Shown one piece after another: positions 1-6,247 of a DNA stretch of 14,516 bases. The DNA is from Chitinophagaceae bacterium (GTDB lineage Bacteria > Bacteroidota > Bacteroidia > Chitinophagales > Chitinophagaceae): the NCBI GenBank assembly GCA_021738605.1, contig JAIPBY010000035.1, positions 1 through 14,516 of the forward strand, written 5' to 3'. Under the pieces are notes generated by a model, which did not search any database, was not told the DNA's origin, and saw nothing but the letters and a program-made list of their open reading frames with translations. A program made the position numbers and the translations under genes. How positions within the stretch are numbered: the first letter of the stretch is position 1; every line of letters starts with the position of its first letter.

Positions 1-148
1 TTATATAATAAGTAAGCCCGTTGTCCAGTTTGCCAGTGATTACTTTAGCATCAAAAGGAAGTTTTGATGAAGGATCAACCTGGGCAAAAATTGAAACGGA
101 TAGAAAAAAAGCAATGAAAAGGCTGATCGAAGTGGAATACTTTCTCAT
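1..148 (-). CDS. M16 family zinc peptidase, secreted, N-terminal fragment
   Basis: Translating the minus strand from the ATG at 148-146 gives 49 residues, and the frame stays open to the left edge, so only the N-terminus is present. It begins with a signal peptide: a positive start (MRKYS), a hydrophobic core at about residues 8-20, and a probable cut after A22 (SIFA|QVD). The mature start runs through LPFDAKVITGKLDNGLTYYI, which closely resembles the opening of Bacteroidota insulinase-like M16 peptidases, where 'G.L.NGLTYYI' forms the first strand of the metalloprotease domain. The HxxEH zinc site would lie off the window. By family, such proteins are periplasmic or outer-membrane-associated zinc proteases of about 900 residues. 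A TAnnTTTG element lies just upstream. The gene looks unrelated to the polysaccharide operon. The family call is good, but it rests on a short stretch. Confidence 0.75.
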   Translation of the reverse strand, partial: MRKYSTSISLFIAFFLSVSIFAQVDPSSKLPFDAKVITGKLDNGLTYYI

Positions 149-166
149 GGAGTAAATTTGATAATG

Positions 167-174
167 CAAATATA
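167..174 (-). promoter_or_regulatory. Candidate -7 element for the M16 peptidase gene
   Basis: On the minus strand this reads TATATTTG, an exact fit to the Bacteroidota -7 consensus TAnnTTTG, 18 bp before the ATG. It sits in the 44-bp gap after the HipB-like gene, so the peptidase would have its own promoter and a very short leader. I see no clear TTG-type -33 element at the expected distance, which limits confidence. Confidence 0.45.
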
Positions 175-192
175 GGGATCAAAGTCAGCATG

Positions 193-399
193 TTATACTT
201 CCACTTTATCCGTTTCAACAGGCCCTAGTTCATAGCCGAGAAAATTCAGCACCTGGTTGACCTTGTCCATCCTCAGGGTCTTTTTGCCCTGTTCCAACTC
301 CCTGATAAAGCGCAGCCCAACATGAACGCGCATCGCCAATTCAGTTTGAGAAAGCTTGAGTTGTTTCCGTTTTTCCTTTACAAATTTACTTGTGTTCAT
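193..399 (-). CDS. HipB-like XRE-family helix-turn-helix regulator (orphan)
   Basis: This 68-residue protein is a single Cro/C1-type DNA-binding domain. It starts MNTSKFVKEKRKQLKLSQTE, and LSQTELAMRVHVGLRFIRELEQGKK (residues 17-41) carries the two helices of the HTH, with 'LSQ.ELA' and 'RELE.GK' as the family signatures. The tail 'VNQVLNFLGYELGP' matches the C-terminal strand segment of the short HipB/y4mF-type antitoxin regulators. In that family the protein represses its own operon and neutralises a HipA kinase encoded just downstream. Here no hipA follows: the next gene downstream is the M16 peptidase after 44 bp. Two TATACC-N6-GGTATA repeats in the leader suggest autorepression. The ATG at 399 is the only good start. 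It could be a solitary regulator, possibly also acting on the divergent beta-helix gene, or the remnant of a toxin-antitoxin pair. Confidence 0.82.
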   Translation of the reverse strand: MNTSKFVKEKRKQLKLSQTELAMRVHVGLRFIRELEQGKKTLRMDKVNQVLNFLGYELGPVETDKVEV

Positions 400-401
400 G
401 G

Positions 402-419
402 TATACCTTATCGGGTATG
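402..419. promoter_or_regulatory. Inverted repeat, probable HipB-like operator 1
   Basis: The sequence is TATACC-ttatcg-GGTATG, an 18-bp inverted repeat with one mismatch at the outer base. It lies 2 bp upstream of the repressor start codon. The E. coli HipB operators are also 18 bp (TATCC-N8-GGATA), so size and layout fit a dimeric HipB-type repressor. The assignment to this protein is inferred from position and from the matching second copy. Confidence 0.6.
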
Positions 420-440
420 ATTTGTTGTTTCTTGGTGTTT

Positions 441-458
441 TATACCCCTTCAGGTATA
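441..458. promoter_or_regulatory. Inverted repeat, probable HipB-like operator 2
   Basis: The sequence is TATACC-ccttca-GGTATA, a perfect 6-bp inverted repeat with a 6-bp spacer. It is the same element as the copy at 402-419, with centres 39 bp apart. The conserved half-sites with unrelated spacers are what a binding site predicts. Paired sites before the start codon suggest cooperative autorepression. Confidence 0.62.
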
Positions 459-550
459 AATATTATTCAGGTTTTTCGGCACTATATTAACGACAGATTA
501 AATTATGCATCCCAATGTTTTTTTTAGCATTTATCACATACCATTTTAGT

Positions 551-565
551 GTAATGTCACGTTAC
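551..565. promoter_or_regulatory. Imperfect palindrome overlapping a promoter element
   Basis: GTAATGTCACGTTAC reads the same on both strands except for one mismatched pair around the central base. Its right end overlaps the TACCTTTG element at 563-570, where a bound regulator could block initiation. The half-site differs from the TATACC operators nearby, so another regulator would be involved. It could also be chance. Confidence 0.3.
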
Positions 566-570
566 CTTTG
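563..570 (+). promoter_or_regulatory. Candidate -7 element for the beta-helix gene
   Basis: TACCTTTG matches the Bacteroidota -7 consensus TAnnTTTG. Initiation here would give a leader of roughly 130 nt before the ATG at 706. No good TTG -33 box is visible 19-21 bp upstream. It is the best match I noticed in this gap. Confidence 0.38.
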
Positions 571-705
571 CATGTTCACTGATGTATAAAGATCATGGGC
601 AAAAACAAGATTCATCATTTTTTAAAATTTCATTTTTTACTAAGACAGAATTAAACGATTATTTAGCCATTAGTTTTATCATCCAATCCCCCTAAAAAAA
701 CAAAC

Positions 706-2754
706 ATGAAAACACTTTCAAAATTCGTGCTGATGGTTGTGGCCCTGATCGGGCTTTCAAACACTGCTTTATTTGCTACTAATTATTACGTTGACCCTTC
801 ATCTACTGCAACCACGGCCAATGGCTCATTGGCTTTCCCATGGAAAACAATGGCACAGGTTAACAGTGGAACGACATTGCTGAATCCGGGCGATAGTGTT
901 TTGTTCAAACGAGGGCAATCGTTTTCCGGACGTCTGACGATATCAAGATCAGGTTCGGCTACAGCACCAATTGTATACTCCAACTATGGTTCTGGAAATC
1001 TTCCGGAATTCAACAATGCGATTACCGATATCATTTACATTTCCAATAAACAATATGTCGTCATTGATGGAATCAAAATCATAGACAATTCCATCAGTAC
1101 AACAGACCACACTGTCCAAGCCAAGATAAGCTATGCCATTGTCATAGAAAACGCCCCGAACTGCAGCATCAAGAATTGTGATATTTCACTTGTAGGCGTT
1201 GGTATTGCAGTAACGGCAGGATCCGATAACACCACCATCACTGGAAACTACATGCACAACATGCGCATGGTTAGAAATACACCCACATCTGTCAATCCAG
1301 ATGACGATTATGGCGCAAATCCTATGGTCATAGGCAGCTCAAACAACAATATTTCCAACAACCGTTTTGAGGAATGTTGGGCACTGAGCTATGACTATGG
1401 ATATGATGGCGGTGCTGTGGAATTGTTTGGCGGAACCATGAACAACAATAAAATCATGAACAATACTGCCATCAATTGCAATGGCTTCATGGAAATTGGA
1501 AGCAGTTCAAATGGTACAGCACAAAACAATATTGTGGCCTACAACAAGATTATCAACTGCGGAATCATTGGTGTATACCAAAATGGATCTACTTTTTCCG
1601 TAACTGTCAACAACCTGCAGTACTATAACAACACGGTTGTAGAAACAGTAAAGCAATATTCCCAGCCTGGTGTGATGTTTTGGATGGCCGGTACAGGATC
1701 TGCCGGAATGGTAGTGGTGAAGAACAATATCTTCTGGCTGTCTTCAGGAACAAATTTTGCCAGCAGCAAATTCAATAGCGGACAGATGGTTCATACAAAC
1801 AATATATACCGTATGGCAACTGGCTCATTGGGCATTACATTGAACAGCAGCGAAATATTAAGCACCAATGCAAGCTTGTTCACAAGTGTTGCTGGTGCTC
1901 CGGCTGATTGGAACCTTGCATTACCCAGCACATCCGCAGCAATCAATTTTGGAACAACCGTAGGCTTAACAAAAGACTTTGCGGGAAATGCAATCAGTGG
2001 AAATCCTGACGCGGGAATACTGGAGTATACAAGCATTGGAGTTACATCGACACCTGTTGTTCCTTTGGATGCATTGGCATCTGCTGGATCAATCAATTGC
2101 AATGGTGGAACAACTGCAGTTGTGGTCTCTGCAACGGGTGGTACTTCTCCCTACACCGGAACTGGTAGTTTTACCGTAACTGCAGGCAATTACAAATACT
2201 TTGTGACAGATTCCAAAGGATTGAAAGATTCCGTAACTATTGCTGTAGCTCAGCCAACAGCGATCGCAGCCTCACTCACATCAGGCACAATCACGTCCGC
2301 TGGTGGAAGCACAAGCATTACTGCCAGTGCATCTGGTGGTACATCACCTTACACATATAATATCAATAATGGATTATATCAATCTTCAAATGTTTTTTCA
2401 AGTGTATTGGCTGGAATATATACTGTAAATACAAAAGATGGCAAAGGTTGTATTGTTGGGCAATCCATCACAATTGCAGCTTATGTAGCACCTGTGGTAA
2501 CCACCAGTGTTAAATTCAGCGCAAGTGTATATCCCAATCCTACTACTAATTTTTTCAAAGTTAGCATCTACCGCTACCACAACAACTACCCCGTTTACAT
2601 CAATGTTTTCAATACAAGCGGCAACCTTGTCTATAGCGTGAAAGGAGATGCCTACACCACCTATTCCTTTGGCAACAGTTTCATCGCAGGGACTTATTAT
2701 GTAAAAGTTACCATTGGTGGTACCACAAAAAGCTATACTGTTGTGAAGCTCTGA
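706..2754 (+). CDS. T9SS-secreted parallel beta-helix protein with SprB-like repeats
   Basis: This is a 682-residue exported protein. Residues 1-24 form a signal peptide, with a likely cut after LFA. Mature residues 26-50 (NYYVDPSST...GSLAFPWKTM) are the usual opening of secreted right-handed beta-helix proteins of the pectate lyase/chondroitinase B type. Residues about 100-345 carry N-rich coils such as 'NNNISNNRFEEC' and 'MNNNKIMNNTAINC'. Two SprB-like units with GGTSPYT at 478-484 and 544-550 follow. Residues 605-682 are a T9SS sorting domain, with YPNP at 609-612 and ending YYVKVTI...KSYTVVKL. By family, the sorting domain is removed at the outer membrane and the protein is released or anchored to surface polysaccharide. 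The helix could be a polysaccharide lyase or an adhesin; I cannot identify catalytic residues. It is monocistronic, with its own candidate promoter and terminator, and converges on the polysaccharide operon. Confidence 0.88.
   Translation: MKTLSKFVLMVVALIGLSNTALFATNYYVDPSSTATTANGSLAFPWKTMAQVNSGTTLLNPGDSVLFKRGQSFSGRLTISRSGSATAPIVYSNYGSGNLPEFNNAITDIIYISNKQYVVIDGIKIIDNSISTTDHTVQAKISYAIVIENAPNCSIKNCDISLVGVGIAVTAGSDNTTITGNYMHNMRMVRNTPTSVNPDDDYGANPMVIGSSNNNISNNRFEECWALSYDYGYDGGAVELFGGTMNNNKIMNNTAINCNGFMEIGSSSNGTAQNNIVAYNKIINCGIIGVYQNGSTFSVTVNNLQYYNNTVVETVKQYSQPGVMFWMAGTGSAGMVVVKNNIFWLSSGTNFASSKFNSGQMVHTNNIYRMATGSLGITLNSSEILSTNASLFTSVAGAPADWNLALPSTSAAINFGTTVGLTKDFAGNAISGNPDAGILEYTSIGVTSTPVVPLDALASAGSINCNGGTTAVVVSATGGTSPYTGTGSFTVTAGNYKYFVTDSKGLKDSVTIAVAQPTAIAASLTSGTITSAGGSTSITASASGGTSPYTYNINNGLYQSSNVFSSVLAGIYTVNTKDGKGCIVGQSITIAAYVAPVVTTSVKFSASVYPNPTTNFFKVSIYRYHNNYPVYINVFNTSGNLVYSVKGDAYTTYSFGNSFIAGTYYVKVTIGGTTKSYTVVKL
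2065..2460 (+). repeat. Two tandem SprB-like repeat units within the beta-helix protein gene
   Basis: Two units of 198 bp (66 residues) align without gaps across the conserved core: GG-T at 467-469 lines up with GG-S at 533-535, and GGTSPYT at 478 with GGTSPYT at 544. The DNA has diverged between copies (GGTGGTACTTCTCCCTAC against GGTGGTACATCACCTTAC), so the duplication is old or under protein-level selection. SprB repeats are Ig-like surface modules, first described in the Flavobacterium gliding adhesin, and act as spacers between a functional domain and the sorting domain. Confidence 0.75.
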
Positions 2755-2784
2755 TCCTACCCTAAAGTAGCACTTCCATGTAGA

Positions 2785-2810
2785 GGCCGGTTTTCTAACC
2801 GGCCTTTTTT
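2785..2810 (+). terminator. Intrinsic terminator of the beta-helix protein gene
   Basis: GGCCGGTT-ttct-AACCGGCC forms a perfect 8-bp GC-rich stem with a 4-base loop, followed directly by six T residues. It lies 31 bp after the TGA stop. On the opposite strand the hairpin is followed by TCTACA, with no T run, so it is built for the plus strand. Its T tract ends 2 bp from the stop codon of the convergent operon. Confidence 0.93.
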
Positions 2811-2811
2811 G

Positions 2812-4203
2812 TTAATAAGCATGCTTGTCGCCCGCAAATACCTTAAAAAAAGTTAGAAACATAATTTTGATATCCAACCAAATGCTCCAATGTTCTAGAT
2901 ACCATAAATCACTGGCCACCCTTTGTTGAATTTGAATTGGGTTTGAAATTTCACCCCTTAGCCCATTCACCTGTGCCCAACCCGTAATACCTGGTTTCAA
3001 CATTTGCCTGATCATATAATGATCAACAATTTTGGAATACTCAGACGTATGCTTAAGCATGTGTGGCCTTGGGCCTACCAAACTCATTTCCCCGCGGAAA
3101 ACATTGAAAAATTGAGGAAATTCATCAATGCTTGTTTTGCGCAGAAAAGCCCCTAGTCTCGTAACCCTGCTATCATGTTTGGTGGCTTGCTTTGAATCAG
3201 ACTCATTGTTGACCCTCATTGTTCTGAACTTATAACAAAAGAATGGGTTATCCGTTAGCCCTGTTCTCAATTGGGTAAAAAAAACAGGTCCCCGAGAATC
3301 CAGAAAAATAAGTACTGCAACCAGAGGAATTAACCATGTTAAGATGAATATGATGAACAAGCCACTGATGAAAACATCAAACATTCTTTTCTTCATCCTG
3401 TTACCTACATCTTCAAGCGGGTCAGCCCTCATGGATAAAACGGGTAAATCCTTGATGAAGTCAATCACAACGTCCCTGTTCACATGACTGGAAAGACTTG
3501 GCACCACTTTAAATCGCATGCATTGCTCTTCTGAATCTCTGATCAAGCGATAGATGATATTGTTTTGCTCTGGCGTGATGGTTGAAAATATTTCATGCAC
3601 ATTCAACTGTTTTGCAACATTTACTGCATTTTCGATATTGGCGTAAACTGGATATGCAGTCAACTCATTCATGTTTTCCTCGTTTTCTACAAAACCCATC
3701 AGTTGCGTGTTCAATCCATCCTCTTCAAGGTATTTCGCCAATTTTTTAGCCGTATCATTAAAGCCAAGGATCAGCACCCTGTTGACCATATCATGTTGTT
3801 GGGAAATGTATTTCTTGATTCCCAAATAAAATATTCGATTGGTAGAGATACCCAAAAGGGCAAAAAAAGAAAAATAGATCAACTGCACGGAGATATTGTT
3901 CAGTTCTGCAGCATATAGAAGAATAAGAATGATGATGGTTAGCCAAAAAAAATAGACCTGGGCTGTTTTTTGAATAAAAGATTCAAATGCATTGACGACT
4001 TTTTCATCGTAAAGAGAAACTGCCAGACTGAGTGTTATCCAAATAAAATTGACAAAAAAAGCAAAAGAATAGAATAGATTATTTGTCTGGATGATTTCAT
4101 TGGTCAAAAAATACAAATAAGTGATCAGCCAAGCAAAATTGATGGCGGCTAGATCCATCAAGACTAAAATTACACTAAGTGATTTTCTGAATTCGGTGTT
4201 CAT
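2812..4203 (-). CDS. wcaJ: WcaJ-type undecaprenyl-phosphate glycosylphosphotransferase
   Basis: This 463-residue enzyme should prime repeat-unit synthesis by moving a hexose-1-phosphate, typically glucose-1-P from UDP-glucose, onto undecaprenyl phosphate in the inner membrane. Hydrophobic helices lie at about 8-32, 44-64, 83-98 and 105-125. A Rossmann-like domain begins at NRVLILGFND (141-150). The catalytic domain starts at KKRMFDV (271-277), with a fifth hydrophobic segment at 278-300. It carries GPVFFTQLRTG (305-315), YKFRTM (324-329), the catalytic-type segment TSIDEFPQFFNVFRGEMS (357-374) and PGITGWAQVNG (404-414). The length and five-helix layout match the WcaJ/PglC-superfamily long form. 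It is the last gene of the operon, 22 bp after wecB. The donor sugar is inferred from family and could be galactose. Confidence 0.92.
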   Translation of the reverse strand: MNTEFRKSLSVILVLMDLAAINFAWLITYLYFLTNEIIQTNNLFYSFAFFVNFIWITLSLAVSLYDEKVVNAFESFIQKTAQVYFFWLTIIILILLYAAELNNISVQLIYFSFFALLGISTNRIFYLGIKKYISQQHDMVNRVLILGFNDTAKKLAKYLEEDGLNTQLMGFVENEENMNELTAYPVYANIENAVNVAKQLNVHEIFSTITPEQNNIIYRLIRDSEEQCMRFKVVPSLSSHVNRDVVIDFIKDLPVLSMRADPLEDVGNRMKKRMFDVFISGLFIIFILTWLIPLVAVLIFLDSRGPVFFTQLRTGLTDNPFFCYKFRTMRVNNESDSKQATKHDSRVTRLGAFLRKTSIDEFPQFFNVFRGEMSLVGPRPHMLKHTSEYSKIVDHYMIRQMLKPGITGWAQVNGLRGEISNPIQIQQRVASDLWYLEHWSIWLDIKIMFLTFFKVFAGDKHAY

Positions 4204-4225
4204 GGGATGGTTTTTTCATCGGTGT

Positions 4226-5344
4226 TCAATGCACAAGAGCAGCAAAAGTTGGACTTGAATAATGCTGAATCAAAACATCTACGATACGCTCTGAAGTTTT
4301 GCCATCCCATAAATCGGGAATGACACCTGTCTTCCAATTTCCAATCACAATTTTATGGATGAGCTTGGAGAGCAGGAAAAGATCATCTCCCACCAACTCA
4401 TTGGTGCCGTCCAAAACAGTTTCAGGCCTTTCCGTTGAATTGCGCATGGTAATGCAAGGAATATTCAATACTGTTGCTTCTTCTGTAATTCCACCGGAAT
4501 CGGTTATGATACCCCTGGCATTTTTAATCAGGTAGATGAACTCAAGATAAGGCTGGGGTTCGAGCAAAATCAATTCATTGGGATTGAATTGCATGCTGTC
4601 CAGCACTTTTCTTGTACGCGGATGAACAGGAAAAACAATTGGAAGACTTGATCTGCTCGAGACAATTGCCGCAAGTATTCTTTGCAGTTTTACTGGATCA
4701 TCAACATTGGAGGGCCTGTGAAGGGTTAACAAAAGATAGGCCCCTTTTTTCAAAGATGAAATACCGACATCTAATGGAGATTTGATCTTATCAATGTTCT
4801 GAAGCAGTGTATCAATCATGGTATTCCCAACAAAATGAATTTTAGATGAAGGAATTCCAATGGTAGTTAAATTATCGGAGGCGTGTTGGGAAGTAGTAAA
4901 AAAATGATCACATATGGAATCCGTCAATATTCTGTTGATTTCTTCGGGCATTTGCATGTCGCCGGACCTGATGCCTGCTTCAACATGTACTACATCTATT
5001 TGCATCTTCTTTGCTACAATCGTACATGCCATTGATGAAGTGACATCTCCGACAACCAATACAAGATCAGGCTTGTGTGCCAATAATTCAGCTTCAAATC
5101 CAACCATGATGGCAGCCGTCTGCTGGGCCTGTGACCCTCCGCCGGCGCCAAGGTTATTGTCAGGTTCAGGTATTTCAAGTTGTGCAAATATTTCGCTGCT
5201 CATTCTGGCATCAAAATGCTGCCCGGTGTGAACAATGCGAAAATGAATATCCTTGCCTTGTGCCTTGCTTTTATTAATGGCCTTGATGATGGGTGCAATT
5301 TTCATGAAATTAGGCCTTGCTCCTGCGACGATCGTTATCAACAT
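4226..5344 (-). CDS. wecB: Non-hydrolysing UDP-N-acetylglucosamine 2-epimerase
   Basis: This 372-residue cytoplasmic enzyme interconverts UDP-GlcNAc and UDP-ManNAc, supplying a ManNAc-type donor for the polysaccharide. The family signatures run in order: GARPNFMK (8-15), GDVTSS (99-104), HVEAGIRSGD (120-129), PEEINR (133-138), GNTMID (173-178), LHRPSN (198-203), PVHPRTRK (229-236), TDSGGITEEA (271-280) and TERPET (304-309). D100, E122, E135 and H199 correspond by motif to the catalytic Asp, two Glu and His of E. coli WecB, so it should be active. Length is normal for the family. It sits 24 bp after the AKR-like gene and 22 bp before wcaJ. No WecC-like UDP-ManNAc dehydrogenase is visible in the window, so the product may be used as ManNAc or oxidised by an enzyme encoded elsewhere. 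Confidence 0.94.
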   Translation of the reverse strand: MLITIVAGARPNFMKIAPIIKAINKSKAQGKDIHFRIVHTGQHFDARMSSEIFAQLEIPEPDNNLGAGGGSQAQQTAAIMVGFEAELLAHKPDLVLVVGDVTSSMACTIVAKKMQIDVVHVEAGIRSGDMQMPEEINRILTDSICDHFFTTSQHASDNLTTIGIPSSKIHFVGNTMIDTLLQNIDKIKSPLDVGISSLKKGAYLLLTLHRPSNVDDPVKLQRILAAIVSSRSSLPIVFPVHPRTRKVLDSMQFNPNELILLEPQPYLEFIYLIKNARGIITDSGGITEEATVLNIPCITMRNSTERPETVLDGTNELVGDDLFLLSKLIHKIVIGNWKTGVIPDLWDGKTSERIVDVLIQHYSSPTFAALVH

Positions 5345-5368
5345 AAAATGGAAATTAAAGGTGTATGT

Positions 5369-6247
5369 CTAGGCTGTTTTGTAATGATATTTCTTATCAT
5401 AATGGTTAATCAAAGAAACAGTCTGTTGAATATTCTCTCTTGAAGAGGCGCCAAAGAGAATTGACTCAACATTTGGAAGGGAACAAACATACTCCAAGGC
5501 TTTTTCAGCCGAGGTGGCACCACCAGAAAAAACCTGCATGGCAATGGCCCTTACCCTTCCTGATTTTAAAGCCTGCTCATACAAGCTTATACCCCCAGAC
5601 ATCCTGAAGCCTTCGTAGTTGATTGAAGAGCTAACAATAGGATGGTATATCCCCTGGCTGGCAAGCACATCAACAAGCTTGGGCATGTTCATGGTTATGT
5701 ATCCAGGTTCTGCATTGTACTTCTTTCGTATATACTCATCAAATGCTTTGAGCAAATCTTTCATGCCCAATCCCAGCAATAAATCTGTGATTACATTCTG
5801 CAGAAAGATAACTGGTGTAGCTATCCCCTTGAACATTTTCAATTCAGCATCAATCATCAACTCCATCATTTTTACATGGTCTTTTGAAACCAATGCGTAT
5901 CCTCCCTTGAAAAGTGATCCAATGAAATTACCAGGAACATATTGTTTGATGGTACCCATTATCCCCAATTCAGTTACGGCATTGGCATATTTATGGGCAT
6001 AAGGAAGACATGGATAAATCTGAAAGTCTTCATACTTTTCAGCGTCATTTCTAATCATATTCGCAATGTTCAACATCCTGTCATGTGTAGTACACATAAA
6101 AGTGTTGCAGCCCTCTTCGATGGCAATATCTATGGTTTGCAAAATGGATTTATCTTCCTTGAATCGCATTGACTGTTGCCTGGCCTTTTCATCTGAGACA
6201 TGGTTGACCCCAAAAAATTGGTTATCGCCGAACAAGATCCTGTTCAT
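5369..6247 (-). CDS. Aldo/keto-reductase-like barrel protein with atypical active site
   Basis: This 292-residue soluble protein shows only a distant family resemblance. It opens with a glycine-containing first strand, ILFGDNQFFGVNH (4-16). A segment IAIEEGCNTFMCTTHDRM (41-58) sits where aldo/keto reductases have their 'A.E.GINF.DTA..YG' active-site strand. The C-terminal SLPNVESILFGASSRENIQQ (236-255) resembles the NADP-binding end of that fold. The Asp and Tyr of the usual D-Y-K-H tetrad are not at the expected place: the strand reads MCTTHDR instead. It may therefore be a non-reductase barrel, or a reductase with different chemistry. Its ATG overlaps the stop of the Gfo/Idh/MocA gene by 4 bp (ATGA), so the two are probably coupled and act on the same sugar intermediate. 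I do not recognise a characterised relative. Confidence 0.6.
   Translation of the reverse strand: MNRILFGDNQFFGVNHVSDEKARQQSMRFKEDKSILQTIDIAIEEGCNTFMCTTHDRMLNIANMIRNDAEKYEDFQIYPCLPYAHKYANAVTELGIMGTIKQYVPGNFIGSLFKGGYALVSKDHVKMMELMIDAELKMFKGIATPVIFLQNVITDLLLGLGMKDLLKAFDEYIRKKYNAEPGYITMNMPKLVDVLASQGIYHPIVSSSINYEGFRMSGGISLYEQALKSGRVRAIAMQVFSGGATSAEKALEYVCSLPNVESILFGASSRENIQQTVSLINHYDKKYHYKTA

Larger units (their letters stand above)
400..705. other. Intergenic region between divergent genes
   Basis: This 306-bp stretch separates the start of the HipB-like gene (minus) from that of the beta-helix gene (plus). It holds two 18-bp inverted repeats near the repressor gene, a 15-bp imperfect palindrome and an overlapping TAnnTTTG element nearer the other gene, and about 130 bp of AT-rich leader ending in an A-rich tract just before the ATG at 706. 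No tRNA, small ORF of coding character or hipA remnant was seen. The leader from 571 to 705 shows no convincing riboswitch fold by eye. Confidence 0.7.

Noticed and set aside
149..192. Remnant of a hipA toxin gene downstream of the HipB-like gene
   Set aside because: Only 44 bp separate the two genes, and they hold a promoter-like element and no coding remnant.
1791..2102. 103-residue antisense reading frame inside the beta-helix protein gene
   Set aside because: It has no family resemblance or conserved motif, and the sense strand encodes recognisable helix, repeat and sorting domains throughout.
4914..5231. 105-residue plus-strand reading frame across wecB
   Set aside because: It is antisense to the catalytic motifs of wecB, is Cys/Ser-rich without domain character, and is best explained as a by-product of wecB codon use.
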